From CAVVIH01 sp963748295 (GTDB taxonomy: Bacteria > Acidobacteriota > Vicinamibacteria > Vicinamibacterales > 2-12-FULL-66-21), in NCBI GenBank assembly GCA_963748295.1, contig CAVVIH010000006.1, forward strand, positions 1-64,000: 64,000 bases of DNA, written 5' to 3'. The notes beneath the pieces were generated by a model. The model had not been told where the DNA came from and did not search any database. It was given only the letters and a program-made list of their open reading frames with translations. This document shows, piece after piece, positions 52,463 through 61,338 of this stretch. The first letter of the stretch is position 1, and every line of letters starts with the position of its first letter. The translations under genes and the position numbers were made by a program.

Positions 52463-52923
52463 ATGATCCGCCGATACACCGTTCCGGCGTTCGTACTCTG
52501 TTCGCCGCCGTTTTCACCAGCCAGGCCTACGCCCAGGCGACTCCCGCAAAAGCGACGGCGCCAGCACCAGCGGCTCCGGCGAAGTGGATGCCGCCGCTCA
52601 AGGGCGAAGGCACGATCGAGGTCATCAAGGCCAAGCCGCGCCGCGTCGGCAACGACATGGTGACCACGATGAAGATCAAGAACACGTCCAAGAGTCCGCT
52701 CGCGCTGCTCACCGTTGACGAGTACTGGTACGGCGCCGCGGGCAAGGATGCGGTATCGGGTGATACGCAGCGGAACAAGTCGATCCTGAATCCCGGTGAC
52801 GTGGTCGAGATGTCGACGCGATCACCGTTCAGGGCCGACATGAACCGCAGCCTGATTCTGTTCAAGCACGCGAACGGGAGCATCAAGGCGAAGGAAGTGA
52901 CGAAGTTCATCGACGCCAAATAG
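52463..52923 (+). CDS. Exported protein of unknown function, one frameshift
   Basis: ATG 52463 follows CGGAGGTGGGCC. The signal peptide is split by a missing base near 52,497: MIRRYTVPAFV in one frame continues as TLFAAVFTSQAYAQA in another. The mature part, after an Ala/Pro-rich linker, is a small beta-sandwich: WMPPLKGEGTIEVIKAKPRR, GNDMVTTMKIKNTSKSPLAL, LTVDEYWYGAAGKDAV, ILNPGDVVEMSTRSPF, SLILFKHANGSIKAKEVTKF. The phrase MKIKNTSKSPLALLTVDEYW is like the conserved-fold 'additional strand' proteins that bind or cap others outside the membrane, but I name no family. It ends nine bases before the DinB/YfiT gene, with which it is probably co-transcribed. Confidence 0.65.
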
Positions 52924-52932
52924 AATGGCGCG

Positions 52933-53457
52933 ATGACTGACCTTCGTTATCCGGTTGGTGGCTTTTCGTACGATCCCGCGATCTCCGCCAGCACGCGGCG
53001 GACATTGATCGGGCAGATTGCCGGCACGCCGCGCGCGATGCGCGCGGCGGTCGCGGGCCTGGACGACAAGCAGCTCGACACCCCGTATCGGCCTGACGGC
53101 TGGACCGTGCGCCAGGTCGTGCATCACGTCCCCGACAGCCACATGAACGCCTACGTGCGCTTCAAGCTGGCGCTCACCGAGGACAACCCGACGATCAAGC
53201 CATACGACGAAGCGGCCTGGGCGCGCGTGGCGGACACCGCGCGGACGCCGGTCGACGTGTCGCTGACGCTGCTCGATTCGCTGCACACGCGGTGGGTGGT
53301 GCTGCTCGAGTCACTGGCGGATACGGACTTCGCGCGTCGGCTCGTCCACCCCGACCGCGGCCCGATCACGCTCGACTGGATGCTGCAGCTCTATGCGTGG
53401 CATGGGCGCCATCACACGGCGCACATAACAGAACTGAGGAAGAGACAAGACTGGTAG
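52933..53457 (+). CDS. DinB/YfiT-family metal-dependent transferase
   Basis: A 174-residue four-helix protein of the DinB superfamily, YfiT (bacillithiol transferase) branch. It has the opening GGFSYDPAISASTRRTLIGQ, PYRPDGWTVRQVVHHVPDSH (first metal His in VVHH, ~60), MNAYVRFKLALTEDNPTIKP, and the paired histidines of LYAWHGRHHTAHITELRKR (~155-165). These three histidines bind the metal. YfiT-type enzymes move or remove a thiol cofactor from electrophiles; which thiol this organism uses is not known. TAGAAT at 52921-52926, overlapping the stop of the gene before, could also give a separate leaderless message. Confidence 0.88.
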   Translation: MTDLRYPVGGFSYDPAISASTRRTLIGQIAGTPRAMRAAVAGLDDKQLDTPYRPDGWTVRQVVHHVPDSHMNAYVRFKLALTEDNPTIKPYDEAAWARVADTARTPVDVSLTLLDSLHTRWVVLLESLADTDFARRLVHPDRGPITLDWMLQLYAWHGRHHTAHITELRKRQDW

Positions 53458-53468
53458 CACGAATCCAC

Positions 53469-53526
53469 GTGCGACGTGCGACGTGCGGACGTGCGACGTG
53501 CAGCGTGTCACGTGCTACGTGCGCAC
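53469..53526. repeat. Heptamer repeat array (GTGCGAC)
   Basis: GTGCGAC, GTGCGAC, GTGCGGAC, GTGCGAC, GTGCAGC, GTGTCAC, GTGCTAC, GTGCGCAC: eight units, six of them exactly seven bases, filling the convergent gap between the DinB and PrcB_C-DUF4870 genes. Confidence 0.8.
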
Positions 53527-53531
53527 GCGGC

Positions 53532-54314
53532 TCATTTCAGCAACCCCGCCCTGCGTTCGGCGTAGTGTCCGGCGAGCGGCAGCTTCCACAGCCGCCCGCG
53601 GTACGCCTGCAGGACGCACGCGGCCCAGACGCCGACCCACGCGACACCGGCGAGTGCGGCCAGCCAGAGGACGATCCAGAACGCCGTCGGCGACACGACG
53701 AGCATCATGAACGCGAGAAGCAGCAGAAACGCGGACGCGACGCCGAGGATGCCGAGCCCGAGGAGCGACTGCCAGGCGTGAAACTTCACGAAACGGCTGG
53801 TCTTTTCCACTCCCAGCAGCAGCGCACCGGAAAACGGACCGGCGAGATACGCGAGCGCCGCCGCCACCGGCGGCGTCAGGCCGGTCGATGAGGGCGCCGG
53901 CTCGTGACGGCGGCGCGCGGAGGCGGCGAGGCTGCCGCCCGCCTTGGCGTCGCCGTCGCCGAACGTGATCTGGCCGTCGTAGCGCGGCAGCGACACCAGG
54001 TGGAACGGCGAGGTGATCACCTGCGCCGTCATCGCGCCATCGGGCGGACGCTGCTCCTCGACGTCGACGACGAGCGACGAACCGTCGCGATGCGTGCCGG
54101 TGATGCGGACGCCGAAGCCCGACGTCGGACGCTCGCCGGCGAACACGCCGGCAATCATGCGCGTCTCGAAATCAACCGGCGGTTCCGGCAATTCCGGCCC
54201 GGAATGCGCGGCCCAGAGCGCCCGCCACTCGTCGGCGGTTCTCGCCAGCACCCGCCGCGGCTGCACGACCCGGCTGCTGTTGCCCTGGGCGATGGTGTCT
54301 ACACCCGTGTTCAT
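53532..54314 (-). CDS. PrcB_C-DUF4870 fusion membrane protein
   Basis: A 260-residue protein. The N-terminal half matches the PrcB C-terminal-like fold: TADEWRALWAAHSGPELPEP, VDFETRMIAGVFAGERPTSG, FGVRITGTHRDGSSLVVDVE, VITSPFHLVSLPRYDGQITF. A basic linker (AASARRRHEPAPSSTG) joins it to a DUF4870-like membrane domain with three helices (AAALAYLAGPFSGALLLGVE, RFVKFHAWQSLLGLGILGVA, FWIVLWLAALAGVAWVGVWA). No signal peptide is visible. PrcB is known from a spirochaete protease complex, where it stabilises the protease. DUF4870 proteins are small Tic20-like membrane proteins. The ATG overlaps the VWFA (6) stop by four bases, so the two proteins are translationally coupled and may act together. Confidence 0.78.
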   Translation of the reverse strand: MNTGVDTIAQGNSSRVVQPRRVLARTADEWRALWAAHSGPELPEPPVDFETRMIAGVFAGERPTSGFGVRITGTHRDGSSLVVDVEEQRPPDGAMTAQVITSPFHLVSLPRYDGQITFGDGDAKAGGSLAASARRRHEPAPSSTGLTPPVAAALAYLAGPFSGALLLGVEKTSRFVKFHAWQSLLGLGILGVASAFLLLLAFMMLVVSPTAFWIVLWLAALAGVAWVGVWAACVLQAYRGRLWKLPLAGHYAERRAGLLK

Positions 54315-56379
54315 CTGATGCGAAACTCGACCTCCCGCATGGCCGTTCCTCCGTCAGCAAGAAGCGTGCGCGCTTCGACGCGAAGCACGTAGCGTCCGGG
54401 CGCCAGCCCCTTGAGCGGGATCGTCACGGTGTGGCCGTAGCCGCCGCCTTTGGCCCCCTTCAGCTCCTCGCTCTTGCGCTCGGTCTCGTTGTTGAACACG
54501 ACGGTTCCCGTGTCGGACAGCACACTCGACTTGATCGACACGCGGTGGGCCACCTTGGTCTGGTTGTCGTAGACCTCTGCGAACAGCGACAGGACGTCGT
54601 CCACTGGAAATTCACGATGCGCCGACGGCGCCGCCGGCATGATCCCTTGAGTTCGGCATCGGGATTCGCGGTCGGAATGTGGCTCGAGCTGGCCGACGTG
54701 AGGAGCAGCCCGCTCATACTGAGCGGCGCTTTCGAGAAATCGGGCACGTCGAGATCGTGGAGAACGGAACCCACTGCCCCGCTGCCGGTATCGCGCACGC
54801 CGATGCGAAGCTGATACCGGCCCGGCGGCACCTCGAGGCGCCGCAGGATTCGGACGCCGTTCTTTGCGACGAGCGCATGCGTCTGCGGACGGAGCCGCAG
54901 GTTGAGCAGGTCGCGGCCGCCGTCGCGCGGCTTGGCTGTTTCGTCCACCGCCAGAATCGCGACCTCCACGTCGTCTTCGAACGTGCCGTTGCGCTCGGTG
55001 AATCGAAGGCGGCCGCCGTCTACTTCGAGGGCGATCGCCAGCGACGCGTTGGAGCCGGTGCCTTTGAGCGGCGCGGCAAACGCGCTGATGCCGAGGCCGC
55101 TCATCGCAACCGGACTCTCGAGCGCGGCGCGCAGCTCGGGGGACGCCTGATTGTTGAACGGCTTCGATTCAGCCGGCCGGCCTTTCGGCGCGACATATCC
55201 CTTGCGCGCGCGCACCTCCAGGCCGGGTCTCGTGACTTTGACGTCGATGCGCCGGAACCGCCCGTCCCGCCGCGTGTCCTTCGAGTAGTAGCCGAGCACG
55301 TAGTAGCTGCTGTTGTCCTGCACGATGCGGGCGAACGCGTTCGTGAAGTCGTTGCGGTTGACCGCCGCGAATCCGCCGGTCTCGTTCGAGATCGAGCGCA
55401 GGCTGTCCTGCGACAGCAGCAGCTCCTGATTGAGCGCGGTCGGGCTGATGATCGTCGGATCGTCGGGCATCGACGAGATCGACATCGTCTCGTCGAACAG
55501 GCCGCCGAGGCCGCGCGGATCGATGCTGTAGAAACTGACGTTCGCCCGGCTCGCCGCGGCAATCGCTTCGCGCGTTTCCTCGAGCAGGTCGGACGCGTAG
55601 CGGTTCTGAATCGGATTGTTGACGTCGTAATCGATGCCTTCGCTGAAGAACAGCACCGCCTTGCGCCGGCCGCGCACGCCGGCGAGATAGTCGGCGACCG
55701 ACTTCAGCGCCGACAGGGTATTGCGCGCCTTGTGCACGCGCTCGGCCTCGCTCATGTCACGCGGCTCCGGCGGCGCGCCCGGCATCCCGCGCGTCAGGTA
55801 GTAATCGTCAAGCTTCTCCAGCGTGGCGGACCGCGTCTTCTGGCCCATGAACACGTCGATCGCCCGCAGCAGCCGGGCGCGGCTGTTGGTGAATTCCTGG
55901 ACGCCCTTCCGCGAACCGCCCGTCTGCACGACCGCGGCCACGTCGTTCTCGCCGAAGTTCTTCTCGATGAACTGGCGCGCCGCGGCAATCACCCGCTGAC
56001 CGCGGGCGAAATGCGTGTTGAGATCGTCGAGCACGAGCACGTAGATGCGGCCGTCGAACTCGCGCCGGTTGCTGCGGACATCCGGCTCGATCGGCGCCGG
56101 CGCGAACAGCGGGGCGTCCGGCTTCTCCAGCGGAATGTCGACCAGTGAGAAGTTCTCGACGGTCTGCGGCGTGCCCTCCTCGAGAACCTGGAAATCGCTC
56201 TTCGTCAGGTTGCGGACGAAGTTGCCCTGGGCGTCGGTCACGACCGCGTCGATCTCGACGTAGTTCACCTCGACGCGGAAGGTAATCGGAGGCTGATCGT
56301 TCTTCCCGGCCGGCTGCTGCGCGGGCGCCGCGAGCGTCGTCAAGAGAACGAGAAGGAGAACGAGAGAGGTACGCATCAT
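54311..56379 (-). CDS. VWFA-related acidobacterial protein (6), exported, one frameshift
   Basis: About 689 residues. The signal peptide is MMRTSLVLLLVLLTTLAAPA. The N-terminal block (FRVEVNYVEIDAVVTDAQGN, FVRNLTKSDFQVLEEGTPQ) precedes a VWA-like domain with degenerate site RIYVLVLDDLNTHFARG, then GRRKAVLFFSEGIDYDV, VSFYSIDPRGLGGLFDE, TGGFAAVNRNDFTNAFARIV and the signature SYYVLGYYSKDTRRDGRFRR, RPGLEVRARKGYVAPKG. A frame change near 54,645 leads to the true C-terminal module (FPVDDVLSLFAEVYDNQTKV, LKGLAPGRYVLRVEARTLLA). The stop overlaps the start of the PrcB_C-DUF4870 gene. It is the closest relative here of VWFA (4), with which it shares the C-terminal beta-rich layout. Confidence 0.9.
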
Positions 56380-56537
56380 CGATCCCGGTATGGCAGGCTC
56401 ACCATTATCCTACGCGCGCCGATCCTTAACAACTTTAACAGTTTGAGTGCAGAGGACTTAAGGGCCCACTTCGGGCAAACTTTGTAAAAGGTTCCGACGT
56501 CCAAGGGATAAAGGGATTGGACGGGTATACTCAAAAG

Positions 56538-57722
56538 ATGGCGTTGTCGATTGACGCAGTCCAGCGCGCGCTCAAGGAAGATGGCCTCGACGGCTGGCTG
56601 CTGTACGATTTCCACGGCTCCAATCCAATCGCAAACCGGGTCGCCGGCCTCGCATCTTCCACGAAGCTGGCGACGCGGCGCTGGTATTACCTGATCCCCG
56701 CGAACGGCGACCCTCGGGGTCTCGTCCACGCAATCGAGCGTCATAATCTCGACGGCCTGCCGGGCGAGAAGCGCGCGTATGCGGGACGCCAGCAGCTCGC
56801 CGATGGGCTGCGGGCGCTGCTCGGCGGCATCAAGCGCGTCGCCATGGAGTATTCCCCCGGCAACGCGATCCCGTATGTGTCGCGGGTCGATGCCGGCACG
56901 GTCGAGGCGGTTCGCAATTCCGGCGCCGAGGTCGTGTCGTCCGGCGATCTCGTTCAGCGATTCGAGGCGGTCTGGACCGACGCTGCCTATAAGACGCACA
57001 TCGCGGCCTCCGAGCGGCTGTATCGAATAAAGGATCGAACGTTCGCGCTGATCAAGGAACGGCTGGCAAGCGGCGCGCCGATGAACGAATTCGAGATTCA
57101 GCAGAAGATGGTCGGCTGGTTCGACGACGAGGGATTGCAGACCCAGGACCCGCCAATCGTCGCGGCGCAGGAGAACGCGGGCAATCCGCACTACGGCCCC
57201 ACTCGCGACGCCCATCGGGCGGTTCGTCCCGGCGAAATTGTCCTGCTGGACCTCTGGGGTAAGCTGCCGCAGGCGGGCGCAGTCTTTGCTGACATCACCT
57301 GGGTGGGGTTCACGGGCAACGCCATTCCCGAGGAATTTACCCGCGCGTTCGCGGCGGCCGCGGCCGGCCGTGACGCAGCCGTCGACCTGGTGCGGTCTTC
57401 GGTCCGCGACGGACGCGACCTGCGAGGGTTTCAGGTCGACCGCGCCTGCCGCGACGTGATCGAACGGGCCGGCTATGGCGCCCAGTTCATTCATCGAACC
57501 GGGCACAGCCTCGGCGAGGACGTCCACGGCAACGGCGTGCACATGGACGACTACGAAACGCACGACGATCGGCGGCTGATCCCGGGGACGGGGTTCACGA
57601 TCGAACCGGGCGTTTACACGGATCGATTCGGGGTTCGAACGGAAATCAACATGTTCGTCGCCGAGCGCGAGGCGCGGGTGACGGGGGCGATGCAGCGCGA
57701 AATCGTCACCCTGGCCGGATAG
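56538..57722 (+). CDS. M24-family Xaa-Pro aminopeptidase
   Basis: A 394-residue M24 peptidase. The N-terminal creatinase-like domain (IDAVQRALKEDGLDGWLLYD, HGSNPIANRVAGL) is followed by the pita-bread domain with five dinuclear metal ligands: Asp in VLLDLWG (~237), Asp in ADITWVG (~252), His in HRTGHSLGEDVHGNG (~323), Glu in TIEPGVY (~356) and Glu in RTEINM (~369). ATG 56538 is preceded by TATACT at 56526-56531 with no ribosome-binding site, so the transcript may be leaderless; a more upstream in-frame TTG at 56517 is less likely. It has no signal peptide and would finish peptide breakdown in the cytosol by removing residues before proline. It is divergent from VWFA (6). Confidence 0.9.
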   Translation: MALSIDAVQRALKEDGLDGWLLYDFHGSNPIANRVAGLASSTKLATRRWYYLIPANGDPRGLVHAIERHNLDGLPGEKRAYAGRQQLADGLRALLGGIKRVAMEYSPGNAIPYVSRVDAGTVEAVRNSGAEVVSSGDLVQRFEAVWTDAAYKTHIAASERLYRIKDRTFALIKERLASGAPMNEFEIQQKMVGWFDDEGLQTQDPPIVAAQENAGNPHYGPTRDAHRAVRPGEIVLLDLWGKLPQAGAVFADITWVGFTGNAIPEEFTRAFAAAAAGRDAAVDLVRSSVRDGRDLRGFQVDRACRDVIERAGYGAQFIHRTGHSLGEDVHGNGVHMDDYETHDDRRLIPGTGFTIEPGVYTDRFGVRTEINMFVAEREARVTGAMQREIVTLAG

Positions 57723-57725
57723 GTG

Positions 57726-57910
57726 GAATTGCGATTTTGGATTTGCGATTTGCGATTTTGGGAGTTGGATCGGTTTGGGAGTTGGGAGTTGGCCGGGTTG
57801 GGAGTTGAAAGTTGGGAGTTGGCTCGGTTGGGAGTTGGAAGTTGGGAGTTGGCTCGCTTGGGAGTTGGGAGTTGGATCGGTTTGGGAGTTGGGAATTGGG
57901 ATTTGGGAGT
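57726..57910. repeat. Heptamer repeat array (GCGATTT then TTGGGAG)
   Basis: Begins with GCGATTT, TGGATTT, GCGATTT, GCGATTT, then some 18 TTGGGAG-type units, some separated by GATCGGT or GCTCGCT spacers, all in one orientation. It fills the gap between the co-directional M24 and HtrA genes. The last GGGAG lies seven bases before the HtrA ATG. Confidence 0.85.
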
Positions 57911-57916
57911 TAAGTA

Positions 57917-59455
57917 ATGTCCACTCGAAAGAAAACAACGCTCTTTTACGCCATTCTGATTGCAATTGCGTCGGCCGCGGTCGGCATGGTGATCGCGTCG
58001 CAGTGGGGTTTGCCGCAGTCGTCGTCGGCGCAGACCGTCGCCGTTCCGGCCACCAACAGCGCGCCGCTCAGCGGGCCGATCGATGCGACGACGTTCCGCA
58101 ACATCGCGAAGGCTCAGGCGCCGGTCGTCGTTTACATCCAGACGACGGCACGTGCGCGCCGCGAGCTGACCGAATTCGGCGGTGACGATCTCTTCAGGCG
58201 GTTCTTCGGCGGCCAGTCGGCGCCACGCGGACGGCAGCAGGCGCCGGTCCAGCAGGGCACCGGCACCGGATTCATCATCGACAAGTCCGGCCTGATCCTC
58301 ACGAACAATCATGTCGTCGAAGACGCCGAGGACATCGAGGTCTATCTCTACGGCGCCAACCTCAGGAACCTCAACGAGAAGCATTACGCGGCGAAGGTCA
58401 TCGGCCGCGACACGCTGACCGACTGCGCGCTGATCAAGCTGAGCGAGATGCCTGAGACGCCGCTCCAGGAGGCGAAATTCGGTGATTCCGAGCAGATGCA
58501 GCCCGGCGACTGGGTGATGGCGATCGGCAACCCGTTCGGTCTGTCGCACTCGGTGACCGTCGGCGTGATCTCGGCGCTCGGACGGCCGTTTGGCGGGGTT
58601 GCCGGACGCGAGCAGCCGATGCTGCAGACCGACGCGGCGATCAATCCCGGCAACTCCGGCGGCCCGCTGCTGAACGTGCGCGGCGAGGTCGTGGGGATGA
58701 ACACGGCGATCTACACCGATCAGCGCGCCGGCAACCTGGGCATCGGCTTCGCGACGCCGATCAACACCCTCCGGGACCTTTTGCCACAGCTCCGCATCGG
58801 AAAGGTCACACGCGGCGTGATTGGCGTGTCGGTCGATCCCTTCCCGATGGAAAAGGACGTGGCGAAGAGCCTTGGCCTCTCCAGCACCGAAGGCGCGATG
58901 ATCCGGGCCGTCGAAGCGGGTGAACCGGCGGCGCGGGCAGGCCTCCAGCGCGGCGACGTGATCCTCGAGTACAACGGCCGGCCGGTGAAGGACAGCGACT
59001 CGCTCGTCGCGATGGTCGTCAACACCAAGCCCGGCACGTCGGTGCCGGTGACGATCGTCCGCGACAAGCAGCGCAAAACGCTGAGTGTCACCGTTGGCGA
59101 GCTCGATCTCGAGCGCGAACAGAACCGCGGCGCGCGCAACAACGAAGGCGGCGATCAGGAGCCGACGTCCACCGGCCTCGGCATGGATCTCGGCGCGGTG
59201 ACGCCCGAGATCGCCCGTCAGCTCGAGCTGCCGCGCGGCCAGGGCGGCGCGGTCGTGACCAACGTGGAGCGCAACAGCCCGGCAGCGCTCGGCGGCGTGC
59301 AGCCCGGCGACGTGATCATCGAAGTGAATCGCACCCCGGTCGCGAACGTGTCGCAGGTCACCCGCGAGCTTCAGCGAATCGAAGCGGGATCGCCGGTGTT
59401 CATGGTGGTCTACCGCAACGGGCAGGAAGTGTTTGTGACGCTGCGAAAGAGATAG
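57917..59455 (+). CDS. HtrA/DegP-type periplasmic serine protease
   Basis: A 512-residue trypsin-like protease with an N-terminal signal anchor (TLFYAILIAIASAAVGMVIA). The catalytic triad is His in LILTNNHVVEDAED (~131), Asp in TLTDCALIKL (~169) and Ser in AAINPGNSGGPLLN (~245). Two PDZ domains follow: residues ~300-390 (GVIGVSVDPFPMEKDVAKSL, RAGLQRGDVILEYNGRPV) and ~415-505 (TGLGMDLGAVTPEIARQLEL, ALGGVQPGDVIIEVNRTPV). It degrades or refolds damaged envelope proteins. ATG 57917 has GGGAG seven bases upstream, supplied by the heptamer array. A strong terminator follows the gene. Confidence 0.94.
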   Translation: MSTRKKTTLFYAILIAIASAAVGMVIASQWGLPQSSSAQTVAVPATNSAPLSGPIDATTFRNIAKAQAPVVVYIQTTARARRELTEFGGDDLFRRFFGGQSAPRGRQQAPVQQGTGTGFIIDKSGLILTNNHVVEDAEDIEVYLYGANLRNLNEKHYAAKVIGRDTLTDCALIKLSEMPETPLQEAKFGDSEQMQPGDWVMAIGNPFGLSHSVTVGVISALGRPFGGVAGREQPMLQTDAAINPGNSGGPLLNVRGEVVGMNTAIYTDQRAGNLGIGFATPINTLRDLLPQLRIGKVTRGVIGVSVDPFPMEKDVAKSLGLSSTEGAMIRAVEAGEPAARAGLQRGDVILEYNGRPVKDSDSLVAMVVNTKPGTSVPVTIVRDKQRKTLSVTVGELDLEREQNRGARNNEGGDQEPTSTGLGMDLGAVTPEIARQLELPRGQGGAVVTNVERNSPAALGGVQPGDVIIEVNRTPVANVSQVTRELQRIEAGSPVFMVVYRNGQEVFVTLRKR

Positions 59456-59458
59456 CGT

Positions 59459-59549
59459 CCAGGGGCCAGGGGCCGGGATCGGAAAGCGCTGGCAGCTATT
59501 GCTGCTAGCGCTTTTTTTGTCCTTCCGGCCACCGGCCCCGGGCCCCTGG
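59459..59549. repeat. Inverted heptamer arms (CCAGGGG) around a terminator
   Basis: The left arm 59459-59476 (CCAGGGGCCAGGGGCCGG) and right arm 59532-59549 are complementary at 17 of 18 positions. Each arm is itself made of 7-bp units (CCAGGGG, CCAGGGG, CCGGGAT). The HtrA terminator hairpin lies inside, so the whole gap can fold into one long nested stem. Confidence 0.75.
59483..59518 (+). terminator. Intrinsic terminator of the HtrA gene
   Basis: AGCGCTGGCAGC-TATT-GCTGCTAGCGCT, a 12-bp stem with one G-T pair, is followed by seven T and starts about 28 bases after the HtrA stop. Confidence 0.85.
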
Positions 59550-59570
59550 TCCCGGTACAATTCATCGCAA

Positions 59571-60686
59571 GTGTCCCTGAAACCCCTTATCCTCTCCCGC
59601 GTTCGCGAACGGGGGCCGATTCCCTTCGCCGACTACATGGAGTTGGCGCTCTATCATCCCGTCCACGGCTACTACACGTCCGCCAGCCGGCGCTCGGGGC
59701 GCGAGGGAGACTTCTTCACGAACGTCGATGTCGGACCGCTGTTCGGGGAGATCCTCGCGGCGCAGCTGGCGGAACTGTGGCCGCAGCTTCGCGGGACGGG
59801 CGCGGACCGGTTTCACCTCGTCGAAGCCGGCGCGAGCGATGGCAGGCTTGCGCGTGACGTGCTGGATGCGGCGAAGCGCGAGCATCCGCTGTTCTACGAT
59901 TCCCTGCACGTCTCCCTGGTCGATCGCAGCCGCGTCGCCGCCGACGAACAGCGGCGGAATCTCTCGGCGCACGCTGGACGAGTCACGGTTGGCGCGACCG
60001 AGCTGCCGTACGGCGTCACCGGCGCGATTGTCGCAAACGAGCTGCTGGACGCGCTCCCGGTGCATCGTGTGGTGATGCAGGACGGCGTCCTGCGTGAGCT
60101 GTACGTCACAGAGGACGGCAACCGTCTCTGTCAGGTCGGGCTGCCGCCGTCGACACCGCGGCTCGCGCATTTCTTCTCGCGCCTCAACCTGTCCCTGCCC
60201 GAAGGCGTCGCCGCGGAGGTCGGTCTTGCCGCAATGGACTGGATCGCGAGCGCGGCGGCGTCGCTGACGCGCGGCTACATCATGATCTTCGACTATGGTT
60301 TAGAGGCGGACGCGCTCTATTCACCACTCCATGCCGGCGGAACGCTGATGGGGTTTCGGGCGCACACGGCGGACATGGAAGCGTGGCTCGATGCGCCTGG
60401 CGCGAGCGACCTCACCGCGCACGTCAATCTCACGGCGATTCGCGCCGCGGCGGAGGACGCCGGGCTCTCGCCACTGGGAATGACGGATCAAACGTACTTT
60501 GTCACCGCCCTCGGCCTTGCCGCGCGGCTGGACGAAGGGCAGAGCGTCGGCTCGATCCGGCGCCGGCTGGCGGCCAGGACGCTGGTGATGCCCGGCGGGC
60601 TTGGCAGCACGATGAAAGCCATCGCCTTTGGCAAGGACGTCAAAGGAGAGGCGCTCCGCGCCTTCTCGGCCGGGCGGCTCACCTGA
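59571..60686 (+). CDS. MidA/NDUFAF7-like SAM-dependent methyltransferase (DUF185)
   Basis: A 371-residue protein from GTG 59571 (VSLKPLILSRVRERGPIPFA), the standard start of the family; the longer upstream frame reads through the repeat arm and is rejected. Landmarks: DYMELALYHPVHGYYTS, REGDFFTNVDVGPLFGEILA, FHLVEAGASDGRLARDVLDA (SAM-binding Gly loop, ~85), GAIVANELLDALPVHRVV (~165), GYIMIFDYGLEADALY and MGFRAHTADMEAWLDAPGAS. In mitochondria the homologue methylates an Arg of a complex I subunit; bacterial members are presumed protein arginine methyltransferases. TACAAT at 59556-59561, nine bases before the GTG, suggests a near-leaderless message. It opens a run of four co-directional genes. 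Confidence 0.9.
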   Translation: MSLKPLILSRVRERGPIPFADYMELALYHPVHGYYTSASRRSGREGDFFTNVDVGPLFGEILAAQLAELWPQLRGTGADRFHLVEAGASDGRLARDVLDAAKREHPLFYDSLHVSLVDRSRVAADEQRRNLSAHAGRVTVGATELPYGVTGAIVANELLDALPVHRVVMQDGVLRELYVTEDGNRLCQVGLPPSTPRLAHFFSRLNLSLPEGVAAEVGLAAMDWIASAAASLTRGYIMIFDYGLEADALYSPLHAGGTLMGFRAHTADMEAWLDAPGASDLTAHVNLTAIRAAAEDAGLSPLGMTDQTYFVTALGLAARLDEGQSVGSIRRRLAARTLVMPGGLGSTMKAIAFGKDVKGEALRAFSAGRLT

Positions 60687-60768
60687 CTGGCGTGGAGCGC
60701 GGCGACCGATATCGGTATAATCCGTCGTTTTACGCTCGGCGCGTCGGATGAAGCTGTGAGGCCTGTTT

Positions 60769-61326
60769 ATGACGACGGCGATGGTGGAACGTGAAGTCAA
60801 GCTGAGGTTCGGGTCAGCAGAGGAAGCACGCACCGCCATTCTGGCGACGGGCGCCACCCCGCTGCTCGGCCGGCGCCTGCAGGAGGACTCGCTCCTCGAC
60901 ACCGATGACGAGCAGTTGCGGCGCCGCCGCTGCGTGCTGCGCGTGCGGCTCGAGAACGGCAAGAGCCGGCTCACCTTCAAGGGGCCGGTTCAGCCGGGCG
61001 CGATGAAAGTGCGGGAAGAGATCGAGACCGTCGCCGGCGACGGCATGATCCTGCTGCGGGTGCTCGAGGAGGTTGGACTGCACGTCTGGTTCCGCTACGA
61101 GAAGTACCGCGAGGAATTCGCCCACGAGGACGTCATTGTCGCGATCGACGAAACGCCGGTCGGCGTGTTCGTCGAGATCGAAGGGGGCGAACAGGGGATC
61201 GCCAGCATGGCCGAGGCGCTGGGGCGCACGCCGGCCGACTACATCCTCGACTCGTACCGCGGCCTCTTCCTCAAGCATCGCGAAGCCTTCGGCTTGACCG
61301 GCGCCGACATGGTGTTTGCGGAATAA
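60769..61326 (+). CDS. CYTH-domain protein (class IV adenylate cyclase/ThTPase type)
   Basis: A 185-residue CYTH protein. The signature ExExK is present at the N-terminus (MVEREVKLRF, residues 5-14). The tunnel strands follow: QEDSLLDTDDEQLRRRRCVL, LRVRLENGKSRLTFKGPVQP, MKVREEIETVAGDGMILLRV, WFRYEKYREEFAHEDVIVAI, DETPVGVFVEIEGGEQGIAS. The last includes the second acidic EIEG motif. CYTH enzymes bind triphosphates with divalent metal; members act as adenylate cyclases, thiamine triphosphatases or tripolyphosphatases. The activity here is not decidable from sequence. A TATAAT at 60716-60721 lies 48 bases upstream. The nucleotidyltransferase gene starts 12 bases after its stop. Confidence 0.88.
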   Translation: MTTAMVEREVKLRFGSAEEARTAILATGATPLLGRRLQEDSLLDTDDEQLRRRRCVLRVRLENGKSRLTFKGPVQPGAMKVREEIETVAGDGMILLRVLEEVGLHVWFRYEKYREEFAHEDVIVAIDETPVGVFVEIEGGEQGIASMAEALGRTPADYILDSYRGLFLKHREAFGLTGADMVFAE

Positions 61327-61338
61327 GTTCAGCAGCAG

